A stretch of DNA of 64,000 nt from Streptomyces sp. HSG2 (GTDB lineage Bacteria > Actinomycetota > Actinomycetes > Streptomycetales > Streptomycetaceae): contig NZ_CP066801.1 of assembly GCF_016598575.1 (NCBI RefSeq), forward strand, positions 3,720,001 to 3,784,000, in the 5' to 3' direction. A model generated the notes under the pieces. It was given only the letters and a program-made list of their open reading frames with translations. It was not told the DNA's origin and ran no database searches. Position numbers and translations under genes: made by a program. This document shows positions 44,209-53,229 of the stretch, in pieces (positions within the stretch are counted from its first letter, which is position 1; each line of letters begins with the position of its first letter).

Positions 44209-44451
44209 CCACCCCGCGGTCACGACCCGAACGCAAAAAGTCACCGCACACCCCTCGTGGGGGTGGCGCGACGTGCCCCACACTGGGGTTCGGTACCTGA
44301 GTCCTCGGAGCGTGGCCGGCCCGCCCTCGCGACGGTCCCGAGCCCGCGGTTCCGCCTCTCTTCTCGGGGCGCGGACGGCGGCGAGGCCCCCGCTCCGACC
44401 CCGTGTCGCCGCCGTCCGTCTCGGCGGCGTTCATCCTGGAGGTCGCCCCCC

Positions 44452-45636
44452 GTGCAGACCCGGACCCTCACCCAGACAGAAGGCCGCCCCGGCGCGGCGG
44501 CACCGGCCGCCGAGACCGGGGCGCCGCTCGCGGTCCCCGCGGGCGAACGGGCCGGGCTCCGCCCGACCCCGGTAGGGCCCGCGTCACCGCGCGGACTGCC
44601 GGTCGAACCCGCCCCCCTCGTCGGGCGGGAAGCCGAGCCCGAACAAGGTTCCGGCGGGGTTCGCGCCGTCGTGGAGCCGAGCGCCGAGCCGGCCGGCCCG
44701 GTCTCCGCCCGCGCCCAGTCCGCGGGGCCCTCCGCCGATCTCTTCCGCCAGTATCTGCGAGAGATCGGACGAGTCCCGCTGCTCACCGCGGCCGAGGAGG
44801 TCGAACTCGCCCGCCGGGTGGAGGCGGGCCTGTTCGCCGAGGAGAAGCTGGCGGGCACCCCGGACCTCGACACCGGGCTCGCCCACGACCTGGACCGGCT
44901 CGTCGTCATGGGTCGGGTGGCCAAGCGCCGCCTCATCGAGGCCAACCTCCGGCTCGTCGTCTCCGTGGCCAAGCGGTACGTCGGACGCGGGCTGACCATG
45001 CTGGATCTGGTGCAGGAAGGCAACCTGGGCCTGATAAGGGCGGTGGAGAAATTCGACTACGCCCGCGGCTACAAGTTCTCCACCTACGCGACCTGGTGGA
45101 TCCGGCAGGCGATGTCGCGGGCGCTGGCGGACCAGGCCCGCACCATCCGGGTCCCCGTCCACGTGGTCGAACTGATCAACCGGGTGGTGCGGGTCCAGCG
45201 TCGCCTGACACAGGAACGCGGCTGCGAGCCGACGCCCGAGGAGGTCGCCGCCCACCTCGACCTGCTCCCGGAGAGGGTGGGCGAGGTGCTGAGGCTGGCC
45301 CAGGAACCCGTCTCGCTGCACGCTCCGGTGGGTGAGGAGGACGACGTCGCACTCGGCGATCTGATCGAGGACGGCGACGCCGCGAGCCCGGTGGAGTCGG
45401 CCGCCTTCCTGCTGTTGCGCGAGCACCTGCACGCCGTCCTGACCACTCTCGGCGAGCGGGAGCGCAAGGTCGTCCAGTTGCGCTACGGCCTCGTCGACGG
45501 CCGCCCGCGTACCTTGGAGGAGATCGGCCGCCTCTTCGGGGTCACCAGGGAGCGGATCCGTCAGATCGAGTCCAAGACGCTCGCCAAACTGCGCGACCAC
45601 GCCTTCGCCGACCAGCTCCGGGGGTACCTCGACTGA
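44452..45636 (+). CDS. hrdA: Principal-type RNA polymerase sigma factor (HrdA)
   Basis: Sigma-70 group 1/2 factor of 394 aa. An unstructured Ala/Pro-rich region fills residues 1-95. Region 1.2 (SADLFRQYLREIGRVPLLT), region 2 (ANLRLVVSVAKRYVGRGL, LDLVQEGNLGLIRAVEKFDY, FSTYATWWIRQAMSRAL), region 3 and region 4 (RTLEEIGRLFGVTRERIRQI) follow. It is shorter than HrdB. The name rests on its position directly after dnaG, where S. coelicolor hrdA lies (memory). Start GTG 44452 with GGAGG nine bases upstream. Region 2.4 and 4.2 are intact, so standard -10/-35 recognition is expected. Confidence 0.9.
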   Translation: MQTRTLTQTEGRPGAAAPAAETGAPLAVPAGERAGLRPTPVGPASPRGLPVEPAPLVGREAEPEQGSGGVRAVVEPSAEPAGPVSARAQSAGPSADLFRQYLREIGRVPLLTAAEEVELARRVEAGLFAEEKLAGTPDLDTGLAHDLDRLVVMGRVAKRRLIEANLRLVVSVAKRYVGRGLTMLDLVQEGNLGLIRAVEKFDYARGYKFSTYATWWIRQAMSRALADQARTIRVPVHVVELINRVVRVQRRLTQERGCEPTPEEVAAHLDLLPERVGEVLRLAQEPVSLHAPVGEEDDVALGDLIEDGDAASPVESAAFLLLREHLHAVLTTLGERERKVVQLRYGLVDGRPRTLEEIGRLFGVTRERIRQIESKTLAKLRDHAFADQLRGYLD

Positions 45637-45714
45637 GAGCGGCGCCCGGGGCGACACCCTCCGCCCCTCCTCCCGGCCGCGGGCGTCCCCAGGGCGCCGG
45701 CGGCCGGTCGTCGC

Positions 45715-47643
45715 TCAGTCGACCTCGGCGACCGCCTCGGCGAACTGCGCCCGGTAGAGCCTGGCGTAGGGGCCGCCCGCGGCGAGGAGGTCGGCGTGGC
45801 GGCCCTGTTCGACGAGGGAGCCTTCCTCCATGACCAGGATCGTGTCGGCGTCACGGACGGTGGAGAGTCGGTGGGCGATCACGAACGACGTGCGCCCCTG
45901 CGACAGCTTCGCCATGGCCCGCTGGATCAGCACCTCCGTGCGGGTGTCCACCGACGAGGTCGCCTCGTCCAGGACGAGGATGACCGGGTCGGAAAGGAAC
46001 GCCCGGGCGATGGTGACGAGTTGCTTCTCGCCCGCGCTGATGCCCGAGCCCTCGTCGTCGATCACCGTGTCGTAGCCGTCGGGCAGGGTGCGGATGAACC
46101 GGTCGGCGTGCGCGGCGCGAGCCGCCTCCTCGATCTCCCCGCGGGTGACCTCCCGTGCGGAGCCGTAGGCGATGTTCTCGGCGATCGTGCCCCCGAACAG
46201 CCACGCGTCCTGGAGCACCATGCCGATGCCGGAGCGCAGTTCGTCCCGGGACATCCGGGCGATGTCGACGCCGTCCAGGGTGATGCGCCCCGCTGTGACC
46301 TCGTAGAACCGCATCAGCAGATTGACGAGCGTCGTCTTGCCCGCGCCGGTGGGGCCCACGATGGCCACCGTGTGCCCCGGCTCCACCGTCAGCGACAGGT
46401 TCTCGATCAACGGCCGATCGGGGTCGTACCGGAAGGAGACCTCCTCCCACCGCACCCGGCCGACCGGCTCCGCGGGCCGCTGGGCCGGCCGCGGGTCGGG
46501 ACGCTGCTCCTCGGCGTCCAGCAGCTCGAAGATCCGCTCGGCCGAGGCGACGCCGGACTGCACCAGGTTCGCCATCGACGCCAACTGGGTCAGCGGTATG
46601 GAGAACTGGCGGGAGTACTGGACGAAGGCCTGCACGTCCCCGATCGTCATCGAGCCGGACGCGACCCGCAGTCCGCCGACCACGGCCACCAGCACGTAGT
46701 TCAGGTTGGAGACGAACATCATCAACGGTTGCATCACACCGCTGGTGAACTGCGCGCGAAAGCCCGCCCGGTACAGCGCCTCGTTCTCCTCGGCGAACCG
46801 TCCGGCCGACTCCTCCTCCCGGCCGAAGACCTTGACCAGGGAGTGACCGGTGTACATCTCCTCGATGTGGGCGTTCAGCTCTCCCGTCGCGTGCCACTGC
46901 CGCACGAAGTGCGGCTGTGCCCGCTTTCCGACCCGGGTGGCGACCAGGAACGACAGGGGCACGGTCACCAGGGCCACCAGCGCGAGGATCCAGGAGACGT
47001 AGAACATCATCGCCAGCACGCCGAGGATCGTCAGCACCGAGTTGATCATCTGCCCCATGGACTGCTGGAGGGTCTGTCCGATGTTGTCGATGTCGTTGGT
47101 CGCCCGCGACAGCACCTCGCCGCGCCGCACCCCGTCGAAGTACGACAGCGGCAACCGCGACAGCTTCGCCTGCACCTGTTCGCGGAGCCGGAACACGGTG
47201 CGGTTGACCGCGCGGTTCACCAGGCGGGTGCCGGCCGCCATGAACAGCCCGGCCAGCACGAACGCGCCGAGGGCCGCGAGGAGCACCGCGGCGACGGCTC
47301 CGAAGTCGATGCCCTGACCGGGGGTGAAGTCCGCCCCGCTCAGCATGTCGGCGACGCCGTCCTCCCCTCGCGCCCGCATCGCCTCCAGAACCTGTTCCCT
47401 CGTCGCGCCCTCGGGCATGTCCCGCCCCACGACCCCGGCGAAGACCAGGTCGGTGGCGTTGCCGAGGATCTTCGGCCCGATCACGTTCAGCCCGACCCCG
47501 GCCACCACGCACACCAGGAGCGACACGAGCGTCCACCGCTCCGGCCGGAACTGCGACATCAGCCGCCGCCCGGAACCGACGAAGTCCATCGAGCGTTGGT
47601 CCGGTCCGCTCCCGGACATCATCCTCGCCGCCGACCCGGCCAT
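45715..47643 (-). CDS. Heterodimeric ABC exporter, subunit B (canonical Walker B)
   Basis: Predicted 642-aa half-transporter: six-helix membrane domain (residues 40-350, with an extra periplasmic loop at 75-115) fused to a nucleotide-binding domain. Walker A is GPTGAGKTT and Walker B VILVLDEATSSVD with the catalytic Glu; the switch His is in FVIAHRLSTVRD. The signature is altered to ISAGEKQL instead of LSGGQ. It starts at ATG 47643, sharing one base with the stop of its partner (TGATG). Together they form an exporter with one active and one degenerate ATP site. Substrate (drug, lipid or peptide) is unknown. Confidence 0.92.
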   Translation of the reverse strand: MAGSAARMMSGSGPDQRSMDFVGSGRRLMSQFRPERWTLVSLLVCVVAGVGLNVIGPKILGNATDLVFAGVVGRDMPEGATREQVLEAMRARGEDGVADMLSGADFTPGQGIDFGAVAAVLLAALGAFVLAGLFMAAGTRLVNRAVNRTVFRLREQVQAKLSRLPLSYFDGVRRGEVLSRATNDIDNIGQTLQQSMGQMINSVLTILGVLAMMFYVSWILALVALVTVPLSFLVATRVGKRAQPHFVRQWHATGELNAHIEEMYTGHSLVKVFGREEESAGRFAEENEALYRAGFRAQFTSGVMQPLMMFVSNLNYVLVAVVGGLRVASGSMTIGDVQAFVQYSRQFSIPLTQLASMANLVQSGVASAERIFELLDAEEQRPDPRPAQRPAEPVGRVRWEEVSFRYDPDRPLIENLSLTVEPGHTVAIVGPTGAGKTTLVNLLMRFYEVTAGRITLDGVDIARMSRDELRSGIGMVLQDAWLFGGTIAENIAYGSAREVTRGEIEEAARAAHADRFIRTLPDGYDTVIDDEGSGISAGEKQLVTIARAFLSDPVILVLDEATSSVDTRTEVLIQRAMAKLSQGRTSFVIAHRLSTVRDADTILVMEEGSLVEQGRHADLLAAGGPYARLYRAQFAEAVAEVD

Positions 47644-49442
47644 CAGACGGCCTCCGCTTCCGTCAGTTGGGAGAGCACGATCTCCCGGTAGGTCTCGTCC
47701 GACGCCATCAGCTCCCGGTGCCGGCCCACCGCCACCACCCGACCCTCGTCGAGGACCACGATCCGGTCCGCGTCCCGGATGGTCGCCACGCGCTGGGCCA
47801 CGATGACGACCGTCGCCCCGGCGGTCTCCCGGGCGAGCGCCGCGCGCAGAGCCGCGTCGGTCGCGTAGTCGAGGGCGGAGAAGGAGTCGTCGAAGAGGTA
47901 GACCCGGGGGCGTTGCACCAGGGTCCGGGCGATGGCCAGCCGTTGGCGCTGGCCGCCGGAGACGTTGGTGCCGCCCTGGGCGATCGGCGCGTTCAGCCCG
48001 CCCTCCAGCCGCTCCACGAACTCCCGGGCCTGCGCCACGTCGAGGGCCTCCCACAGCTCCTCGTCGGTGGCGTCGGGGCGTCCGTAGCGCAGGTTCGTCG
48101 CCACCGTGCCGGCGAAGAGATAGGGCCGCTGCGGCACCAGCCCGACCTCGCGGGTCAGCGTGCCCGGGTCCAGTTCCCGCACGTCCACCCCGCCCACCAC
48201 GACCTCGCCCTCCGTCACGTCGAACAGGCGGGGGACCAACCCGAGCAGGGTGGACTTGCCGCTGCCCGTGGAGCCGATCACGGCGGTCGTCTCGCCCGGC
48301 CGGGCCGTCAGATCGACGGCGGAGAGGACGGGCTCCTCCGCGCCGGGATAGCGGAACCCGGCGCCCCGGATCTCCAGGTGCCCACCACGCGGCAGAGCGG
48401 TGACCGGAGCGAGCGGCGGCACCACGCTGCTGTCGGTGTCCAGCACCTCCTGAATCCGCTCGGCGCACACCTCGGCGCGCGGGATCATCATGACGACGAA
48501 GGTGGCCACCATCACGGACATCACGATCTGCATCAGGTAGGCCAGGAAGGCGGTCAGCTCGCCGATCTGCATCCCGCCCCCCGAGATGCGGTGCGCGCCG
48601 AACCACACCACCGCGATCGAGGACAGGTTCACCACCGTCATCACGACCGGCATCATCAGCGCCAGCAGGTTCCCGGCCCCCAGGGACACCTCGGTCAGCT
48701 CGGTGTTGGCCGCCCGGAACCGCCGCTGTTCGTAGCCGTCCCGCACGAAGGCGCGGATCACCCGGTTGCCGGTGATCTGCTCGCGCAGCACCCGGTTCAC
48801 CGTGTCCAACCGCTCCTGCATGGCGCGGAACAGCGGTCGAAGTCGCTTGACGATCACCGAGACCGGGACGACGAGGACGGGCAGGACCGCCAGCAGGACG
48901 CCGGAGAGCGGCACGTCCAGTCCCAGGGCCATCACCACCCCGCCCACGCACATGATCGGCGCCGAGACCGCGAGGGTGAAGGTCATCAGCGCCAGCATCT
49001 GGACCTGCTGCACGTCGTTGGTGGTCCGGGTGATCAGCGACGGGGCGCCGAAGTGCCCGACCTCCCGAGCCGAGAACGTCTGGACCCGGTCGAAGACCGC
49101 CGCCCGCAGATCCCTGCCGACCGCCGAGGCCGTGCGGGCGCTGTAGTAGACGGCCGCCATGTTGCAGACGACCTGCGCGAGGGAGACGCCGATCATCACG
49201 GCGCCCTGGGACAACACGTGGCCGGTGTCCCCGAGGACGACACCGCGGTCGATGATGTCCGCGTTGAGCGTGGGCAGGTACAGGCCGGCGCCGGTCTGCA
49301 GGAACTGCAGGGCCACCACCAAGGCGACGGTCTTCTCGTAGGGCCTGAGACTGGCCCGTAGCAGTCGTATGAGCACTCTGGTCTTTCGGCGTCGTCGGCG
49401 GCGGGGCCCGGGTCGTCCCCGCCGGCCCCCATAGTCGCGCAT
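47643..49442 (-). CDS. Heterodimeric ABC exporter, subunit A (degenerate Walker B)
   Basis: Predicted 599-aa half-transporter, six helices then an ATPase domain. Walker A GSTGSGKST and a normal signature VSGGQRQRL. Walker B is VYLFDDSFSALD, with Asp replacing the catalytic Glu, and the switch motif is VIVAQRVATI, with Gln for His. It therefore supplies the non-hydrolytic site, as in TM287/288-type exporters, while its intact signature serves the partner's active site. ATG 49442 gives an Arg-rich N-terminal tail; a GTG at 49376 (VLIRLLRASL) is the start most homologues would use. First gene of the two-gene operon. Confidence 0.92.
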   Translation of the reverse strand: MRDYGGRRGRPGPRRRRRRKTRVLIRLLRASLRPYEKTVALVVALQFLQTGAGLYLPTLNADIIDRGVVLGDTGHVLSQGAVMIGVSLAQVVCNMAAVYYSARTASAVGRDLRAAVFDRVQTFSAREVGHFGAPSLITRTTNDVQQVQMLALMTFTLAVSAPIMCVGGVVMALGLDVPLSGVLLAVLPVLVVPVSVIVKRLRPLFRAMQERLDTVNRVLREQITGNRVIRAFVRDGYEQRRFRAANTELTEVSLGAGNLLALMMPVVMTVVNLSSIAVVWFGAHRISGGGMQIGELTAFLAYLMQIVMSVMVATFVVMMIPRAEVCAERIQEVLDTDSSVVPPLAPVTALPRGGHLEIRGAGFRYPGAEEPVLSAVDLTARPGETTAVIGSTGSGKSTLLGLVPRLFDVTEGEVVVGGVDVRELDPGTLTREVGLVPQRPYLFAGTVATNLRYGRPDATDEELWEALDVAQAREFVERLEGGLNAPIAQGGTNVSGGQRQRLAIARTLVQRPRVYLFDDSFSALDYATDAALRAALARETAGATVVIVAQRVATIRDADRIVVLDEGRVVAVGRHRELMASDETYREIVLSQLTEAEAV

Positions 49443-49643
49443 CCCGCCGGGGCGGCTTCAACCGATTAAGCGAATGGGGTGCGGCGGGTCGGCGGACGCC
49501 ATTCCCCCGGACGAAGCCGTACGAGCCGGACGGGTCGCCCCGGCGCCGAGGCGCCACCCCTCGCCGGGTCGCCGAGGAGAGGGACGTGAGCCCCTCGATG
49601 CCCTCGCGGACGGCCTCGCCGCCACCGGGCGGGTCCCTCCGCC

Positions 49644-51098
49644 CTACGGCCGCAGCGCCCCCGGGTGGACCTGCTCCCGCACGGAGACGAACTGCTGACG
49701 CACCGCCTGGCCCACCGCCAGGTCGTCGCCGGGATCCAACACCTGGGCCACCGCTCCCCGCCAGGCCGGCGGCGTGCGCGAGTCCAGGGTGCCCTGGGAC
49801 ACCCCGAGCGCCCAGGCCGCCTGTCTGGCGGCGCCGATGGCCGCGTAGTCCGCGGGCTGCGGCACGACGACCTGCGCGCCGAACAGCGAGGGGGCCGCCG
49901 ACCGCACGGCCGGCAGGCCGGCCGCCGCGCCCAGCAGGAAGATCCGGCGCACGTCCACCCCCCGACCGCGCAGCACGTCCAGGGCGTCGGCCAGGCCGCA
50001 GAGCATCCCCTCGAACGAGGCGCGCGCCAGGTGCTCGGGCTTCATCGACTCGCGCCGCAGCCCGGCCAGGGTGCCCGCGGTGTGCGGCAGGCTCGGCGTC
50101 CGTTCCCCCTCCAGGTAGGGGAGGAGGACCAGACCGTGCGAACCCGGCGTCGACCGCGTCGCCAGCTCGGACAACCCCTCCAGGTCCGGCACCCCGAGCA
50201 GTTCGGCGGTGCCGCGCAACGTCCGCACCGCGTTCTGCGTGGTGACCACCGGGAGGTGCATCCCCGTCGCGTCGGCCAAGGAGGTGATCATGCCCGTTCC
50301 GTCGACCAGTGCCTCGGGGTGCACCGCCATCACCGACCCCGAGGCCCCGAGTGAGATCACCGCGTCCCCGAGGCCGATGCCGAGTCCGAAGGCGGCGGCC
50401 ATCGTCTCCCCGGTCCCTGCCGAGATCAACAACCCCTCCGGAGTCCGCCCCGCCGCCTCGGCCGGACCGATCACCTCGGGAAGCATCGCCGTGTGGCCCA
50501 GGGCCAGCTCCACCAGATCGGCCCGGTAGGCCCCGCTCGCGGCGGACCAGAAACCGGTGCCGGACGCTCCGCCCCGGTCGGTGGTCCGCCGCACCGGACG
50601 CCCCAACAACTGCCAGACCAGCCAGTCGTGGGCCTGGAGGAGGATGGCGGTGCGGGCGGCGGCGTCGGGTTCGCTCCGGGCGAGCCACCGCAGCTTGGTC
50701 ACCGGGTGCGCCGCCTGCGGGACGCAGCCCACCGCCCGCGCCCACGCCTCGCGCCCTCCGAGTGCGTCGATCAGGTCCGCGGCGGCGACCTGCGCCCGCT
50801 TGTCGCCGCCCACCATCGCCGGTCGCACCGAGCCGCCCTGGGAGTCGACCGGCACGATGGCGTTGGCCTGAGCGGAGACGCCGATGGCCTGCACGCCCTC
50901 CAGCAGACCCCCGCCCGCCGCCTCGCCGAGGGAGAGCAGCCACGCCTGGGGGTCGATGTCGGAGGGGCGCCCACCGCGTTCGGGACCCTCCAGCGGGTGC
51001 GGGGCGTGGCCCTGCCGCAGTACGGCCCCGGTGTCCGCGTCACAGACGACGATGCGAGTGAAATCGGGTGCACTGTCCAACCCGGCGACTATCCCCAT
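49644..51098 (-). CDS. FGGY-family carbohydrate kinase
   Basis: Predicted 484-aa sugar kinase of the hexokinase/actin fold. N-terminal phosphate 1 segment VAGLDSAPDFTRIVVCDADTG, then IGVSAQANAIVPVDSQG, the DKRAQVAAADLID segment and, in the C-terminal half, LGASGSVMAV, LVLLPYLEGERTPSLP and RIFLLGAAAGLPAVRSAAP (adenosine site). The GERTP motif is a family signature. Usual GTxxT/D residues at the N terminus are less typical (LDSAPD), so the substrate is uncertain; xylulose-like sugars are the common default. Starts at ATG 51098. No sugar transporter adjacent. Confidence 0.87.
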   Translation of the reverse strand: MGIVAGLDSAPDFTRIVVCDADTGAVLRQGHAPHPLEGPERGGRPSDIDPQAWLLSLGEAAGGGLLEGVQAIGVSAQANAIVPVDSQGGSVRPAMVGGDKRAQVAAADLIDALGGREAWARAVGCVPQAAHPVTKLRWLARSEPDAAARTAILLQAHDWLVWQLLGRPVRRTTDRGGASGTGFWSAASGAYRADLVELALGHTAMLPEVIGPAEAAGRTPEGLLISAGTGETMAAAFGLGIGLGDAVISLGASGSVMAVHPEALVDGTGMITSLADATGMHLPVVTTQNAVRTLRGTAELLGVPDLEGLSELATRSTPGSHGLVLLPYLEGERTPSLPHTAGTLAGLRRESMKPEHLARASFEGMLCGLADALDVLRGRGVDVRRIFLLGAAAGLPAVRSAAPSLFGAQVVVPQPADYAAIGAARQAAWALGVSQGTLDSRTPPAWRGAVAQVLDPGDDLAVGQAVRQQFVSVREQVHPGALRP

Positions 51099-51197
51099 GG
51101 CGAAAATTCTGCCGCACCGGGAGGCGTGCCGTGCCCGAGGCGGCCCGGGCGACGAGCGCGTGGTGGGGCGGACGGCGGGGCGTGCTCGCGGACTCGC

Positions 51198-51503
51198 TCA
51201 GGACTCGCCGGTGCCCCAGTCGTCCCTCGGGCGGCCGTTCCCGTCGCTCTCGCGCAGGGACCGCATCCGCTCCGCCACCGACTCCGGCATCCTGGCGCCC
51301 ACTCGGTCGCTGACCGCGTGGTAGGCCTTGTCCGCGTAGTGGCGCCCCTGGTGGGCCGCCGAACCGGCGGTGTTGCGGACGGTCGGGTTCCGCGCGAAGC
51401 GGTCGGCCGCCTTCCTCAGCTGCTCGTAGCGCTCCCGCCCGGCACGCGTGCCCAGCACGAAGCCCACGGCCAGCCCTGCGACGAACGTGAGGCGGTAACA
51501 CAT
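51198..51503 (-). CDS. Small membrane-anchored YtxH-like protein
   Basis: Predicted 101-aa protein. The N-terminal helix YRLTFVAGLAVGFVLGTRAGRERYEQ is a short membrane anchor followed by the (L)GxRAGRERYE motif seen in YtxH-like and related actinobacterial small proteins. The remainder is a hydrophilic, charged helix with no Cys. The ATG at 51503 has AGGGTGG nine bases upstream; an ATG at 51512 is in frame. Function unknown. It sits between the FGGY kinase and the tRNA cluster and does not overlap either. Confidence 0.8.
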   Translation of the reverse strand: MCYRLTFVAGLAVGFVLGTRAGRERYEQLRKAADRFARNPTVRNTAGSAAHQGRHYADKAYHAVSDRVGARMPESVAERMRSLRESDGNGRPRDDWGTGES

Positions 51504-51646
51504 GACGACCACCCTTCCCTGAGTGTCAGCGGCGCCGGGAGGACCGATTGGCGGAGCACCCCCCTGCTTGCGCTAATGTATGTGTCGCGGCGAGAGCGCG
51601 CCCCCCGGCGGAGGTCCGGGGAGGTACGTCCGTCGCGACGAGGCAT

Positions 51647-51719
51647 TCCTCCGTAGCTCAATTGGCAGAGCAGCCGGCTGTTAACCGGCAGGTTACTGGT
51701 TCGAGTCCAGTCGGGGGAG
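51647..51719 (+). tRNA. tRNA-Asn (anticodon GTT), copy 1
   Basis: Complete cloverleaf of 73 bases. Acceptor TCCTCCG pairs with CGGGGGA, discriminator G; the anticodon stem GCCGG/CCGGC encloses loop CTGTTAA (GTT at 51680-51682); T-loop GGTTCGAGTCC. 3' CCA is not encoded. Identical to the copy 78 bases downstream. Confidence 0.95.
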
Positions 51720-51724
51720 CTCGG

Positions 51725-51797
51725 TCCTCCGTAGCTCAATTGGCAGAGCAGCCGGCTGTTAACCGGCAGGTTACTGGTTCGAGTCCAGTCGGGGGAG
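51725..51797 (+). tRNA. tRNA-Asn (anticodon GTT), copy 2
   Basis: Exact duplicate of the preceding tRNA-Asn, only five bases after it. Probably one transcript with copy 1, ending at the terminator at 51808. Confidence 0.95.
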
Positions 51798-51807
51798 CAC
51801 GCCGAAC

Positions 51808-51838
51808 AAGGACCCCGACGGGGTCCTTCTTCTTTTGG
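51808..51838 (+). terminator. Terminator of the tRNA-Asn pair
   Basis: 9-bp perfect arms AAGGACCCC/GGGGTCCTT around GAC, followed by CTTCTTTT. A classic intrinsic terminator with a T-rich tail, rare in this genome. Confidence 0.85.
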
Positions 51839-51986
51839 TGGTGGTGACTCGGGAACCGCGTCGCGGGCTGGAGGGTCTTCAAGGTCATCGTGGTGCCGAG
51901 GGAAGCCGACCAGCCGGAGCGGGAGATCGTATGACCGGCTATGCTGCGGCAGACGACGCGCACACATGTACGCGACACGCCGCGAT

Positions 51987-52063
51987 GGGGCGGTAGCTCA
52001 GCCGGTTAGAGCAGCGGACTCATAATCCGTCGGCCGTGGGTTCGAGTCCCACCCGCCCCACCA
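51987..52063 (+). tRNA. tRNA with CAT anticodon (elongator Met or Ile2)
   Basis: Full 77-base tRNA including encoded CCA. Acceptor GGGGCGG/CCGCCCC, discriminator A; anticodon loop CTCATAA with CAT at 52021-52023. It is not an initiator, since it has a standard paired 1-72. The stem GGA...TCC around the loop resembles Ile2 (CAT, modified to lysidine by TilS) as much as Met; sequence alone does not decide. Confidence 0.9.
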
Positions 52064-52258
52064 TCGTGTGCCGGTCCAGGACCGTCTCACCCGCGTCGGA
52101 GCCGAGAACTTCGCCGACCCGGGGACTCCCAGGGGGCCATGGAGATCGTTTTCCCGCTCTCGTGCGGGAGCCACGCCCCCGTCGACCGGGCCCGACTCCG
52201 GCGCGGACACGCCCTCCTCGACGCGGCGGTCGGCGATTCGGGGCCGTGATCGGTCGGC

Positions 52259-52295
52259 GGGACGGTCCGCTCGGACCTTCCGAACGGACCGTCCC
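52259..52295 (-). terminator. Terminator of the amidase gene
   Basis: 11-bp arms GGGACGGTCCG/CGGACCGTCCC with a 15-base loop, seven bases past the amidase stop on the minus strand. Confidence 0.7.
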
Positions 52296-52302
52296 CCGTG
52301 GT

Positions 52303-53229
52303 TCAGTCCCGCACGTCGAAGCCGTGGGCCTGGCCGAGGCGGGTCAGGGAGTCACGGCCGGGGATGCCGTCGGCGGCTCCGCCGGGTGCGGTGCTCGCGC
52401 CCGGGTAGAGGCGCTGCTGCCAGCGGGAGTAGGCCCGCACGGTGTCGCTCCCGTAGTGGCCGTCGAGCCGCTGCCTGGCCAGCAGCCCCTCGTCCACCAG
52501 GGCGGCCTCCACCGTCCGCACGCCGCCGTAGGTGACGGGTGTCCCCGCCGCGGACGGGTCCGTCCGGGCGGCGGCGCGCAGCCGGGAGAGGTCGACGACC
52601 GGTCGCCTCGGCGGAGGGAGGGCCGGGCCGGACGCGGCCCCGCCCAGTCTGGCGCCGATCCGCTGCCGCATCGAGTCCATGGTGAACCCTCTGGGGTCGA
52701 TCTTGCCGGGTTGCCACTCCAGGTGGCCGATCACGCTCCTCTCGTTCCAGCCGTGGTGGCGGCAGATGGCTGCCGCGGCCCGCTCGATGGCCTCCAGTTG
52801 CGCGGCGGGCCAGGGGTCCTGGCCGTCGCCGAGGTTCTCGCACTCGAAGCCGTAGAAGTGCCGGTTGCCGTCGACGGTCGCCTCGTCGTCCGGCGGCAGG
52901 GCCCGCTCCGCGATGACGGCCTGGAGGACGTCGTCGTCGCCGAGGCCGGCGTGGTTGGCTCGGCCGTAGCCGATCAGGTGGACGCGGCCGTCCTTGGTGA
53001 TGACCCCCTGGGCGAGCGGGCCGGGCAGCCCCGCGTAGCCGCGGCGGCAAAGGTCGACGGTGTGCGCGGAGCCGCTGGTGACGGTGTGATGGATCATCAC
53101 GCCGTGCACGGGCCCCCAGGGACCCACGTGGTTGCGGTGGTGGGCGGGCCAGTCGCCGACCTCCACGACGGTCAGGCCCTCCGAGAGCAGGGCGGACAGG
53201 AACGTGGCCGAGGCCATGGGTGTGGCCAT
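52303..53229 (-). CDS. N-acetylmuramoyl-L-alanine amidase (leaderless, endolysin-like)
   Basis: Predicted 308-aa peptidoglycan amidase. The zinc Amidase_2/PGRP domain (residues 20-190) has VHGVMIHHTVTSG (zinc His), LIGYGRANHAGLGDDD, YGFECENLG (catalytic-type Glu region) and RSVIGHLEWQPGKIDP (second His). A C-terminal helical domain (230-308; GHYGSDTVRAYSRWQQRLYPG) is like the peptidoglycan-binding modules attached to phage lysins. No signal peptide or transmembrane helix. ATG 53229 has GGAGG eight bases upstream. Cellular role is uncertain: phage-derived endolysin-like or an unusual cell-wall enzyme. Confidence 0.9.
   Translation of the reverse strand: MATPMASATFLSALLSEGLTVVEVGDWPAHHRNHVGPWGPVHGVMIHHTVTSGSAHTVDLCRRGYAGLPGPLAQGVITKDGRVHLIGYGRANHAGLGDDDVLQAVIAERALPPDDEATVDGNRHFYGFECENLGDGQDPWPAAQLEAIERAAAAICRHHGWNERSVIGHLEWQPGKIDPRGFTMDSMRQRIGARLGGAASGPALPPPRRPVVDLSRLRAAARTDPSAAGTPVTYGGVRTVEAALVDEGLLARQRLDGHYGSDTVRAYSRWQQRLYPGASTAPGGAADGIPGRDSLTRLGQAHGFDVRD

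Noticed and set aside
47644..50943. Upstream extension of the ABC subunit B frame into a 1742-codon frame
   Set aside because: Antisense or out of frame to its partner gene and the kinase; the TGATG junction sets the start.
51645..51797. 78-bp direct repeat as a CRISPR or attachment-site pair
   Set aside because: It is simply two complete tRNA-Asn genes in tandem; no spacers or integrase.
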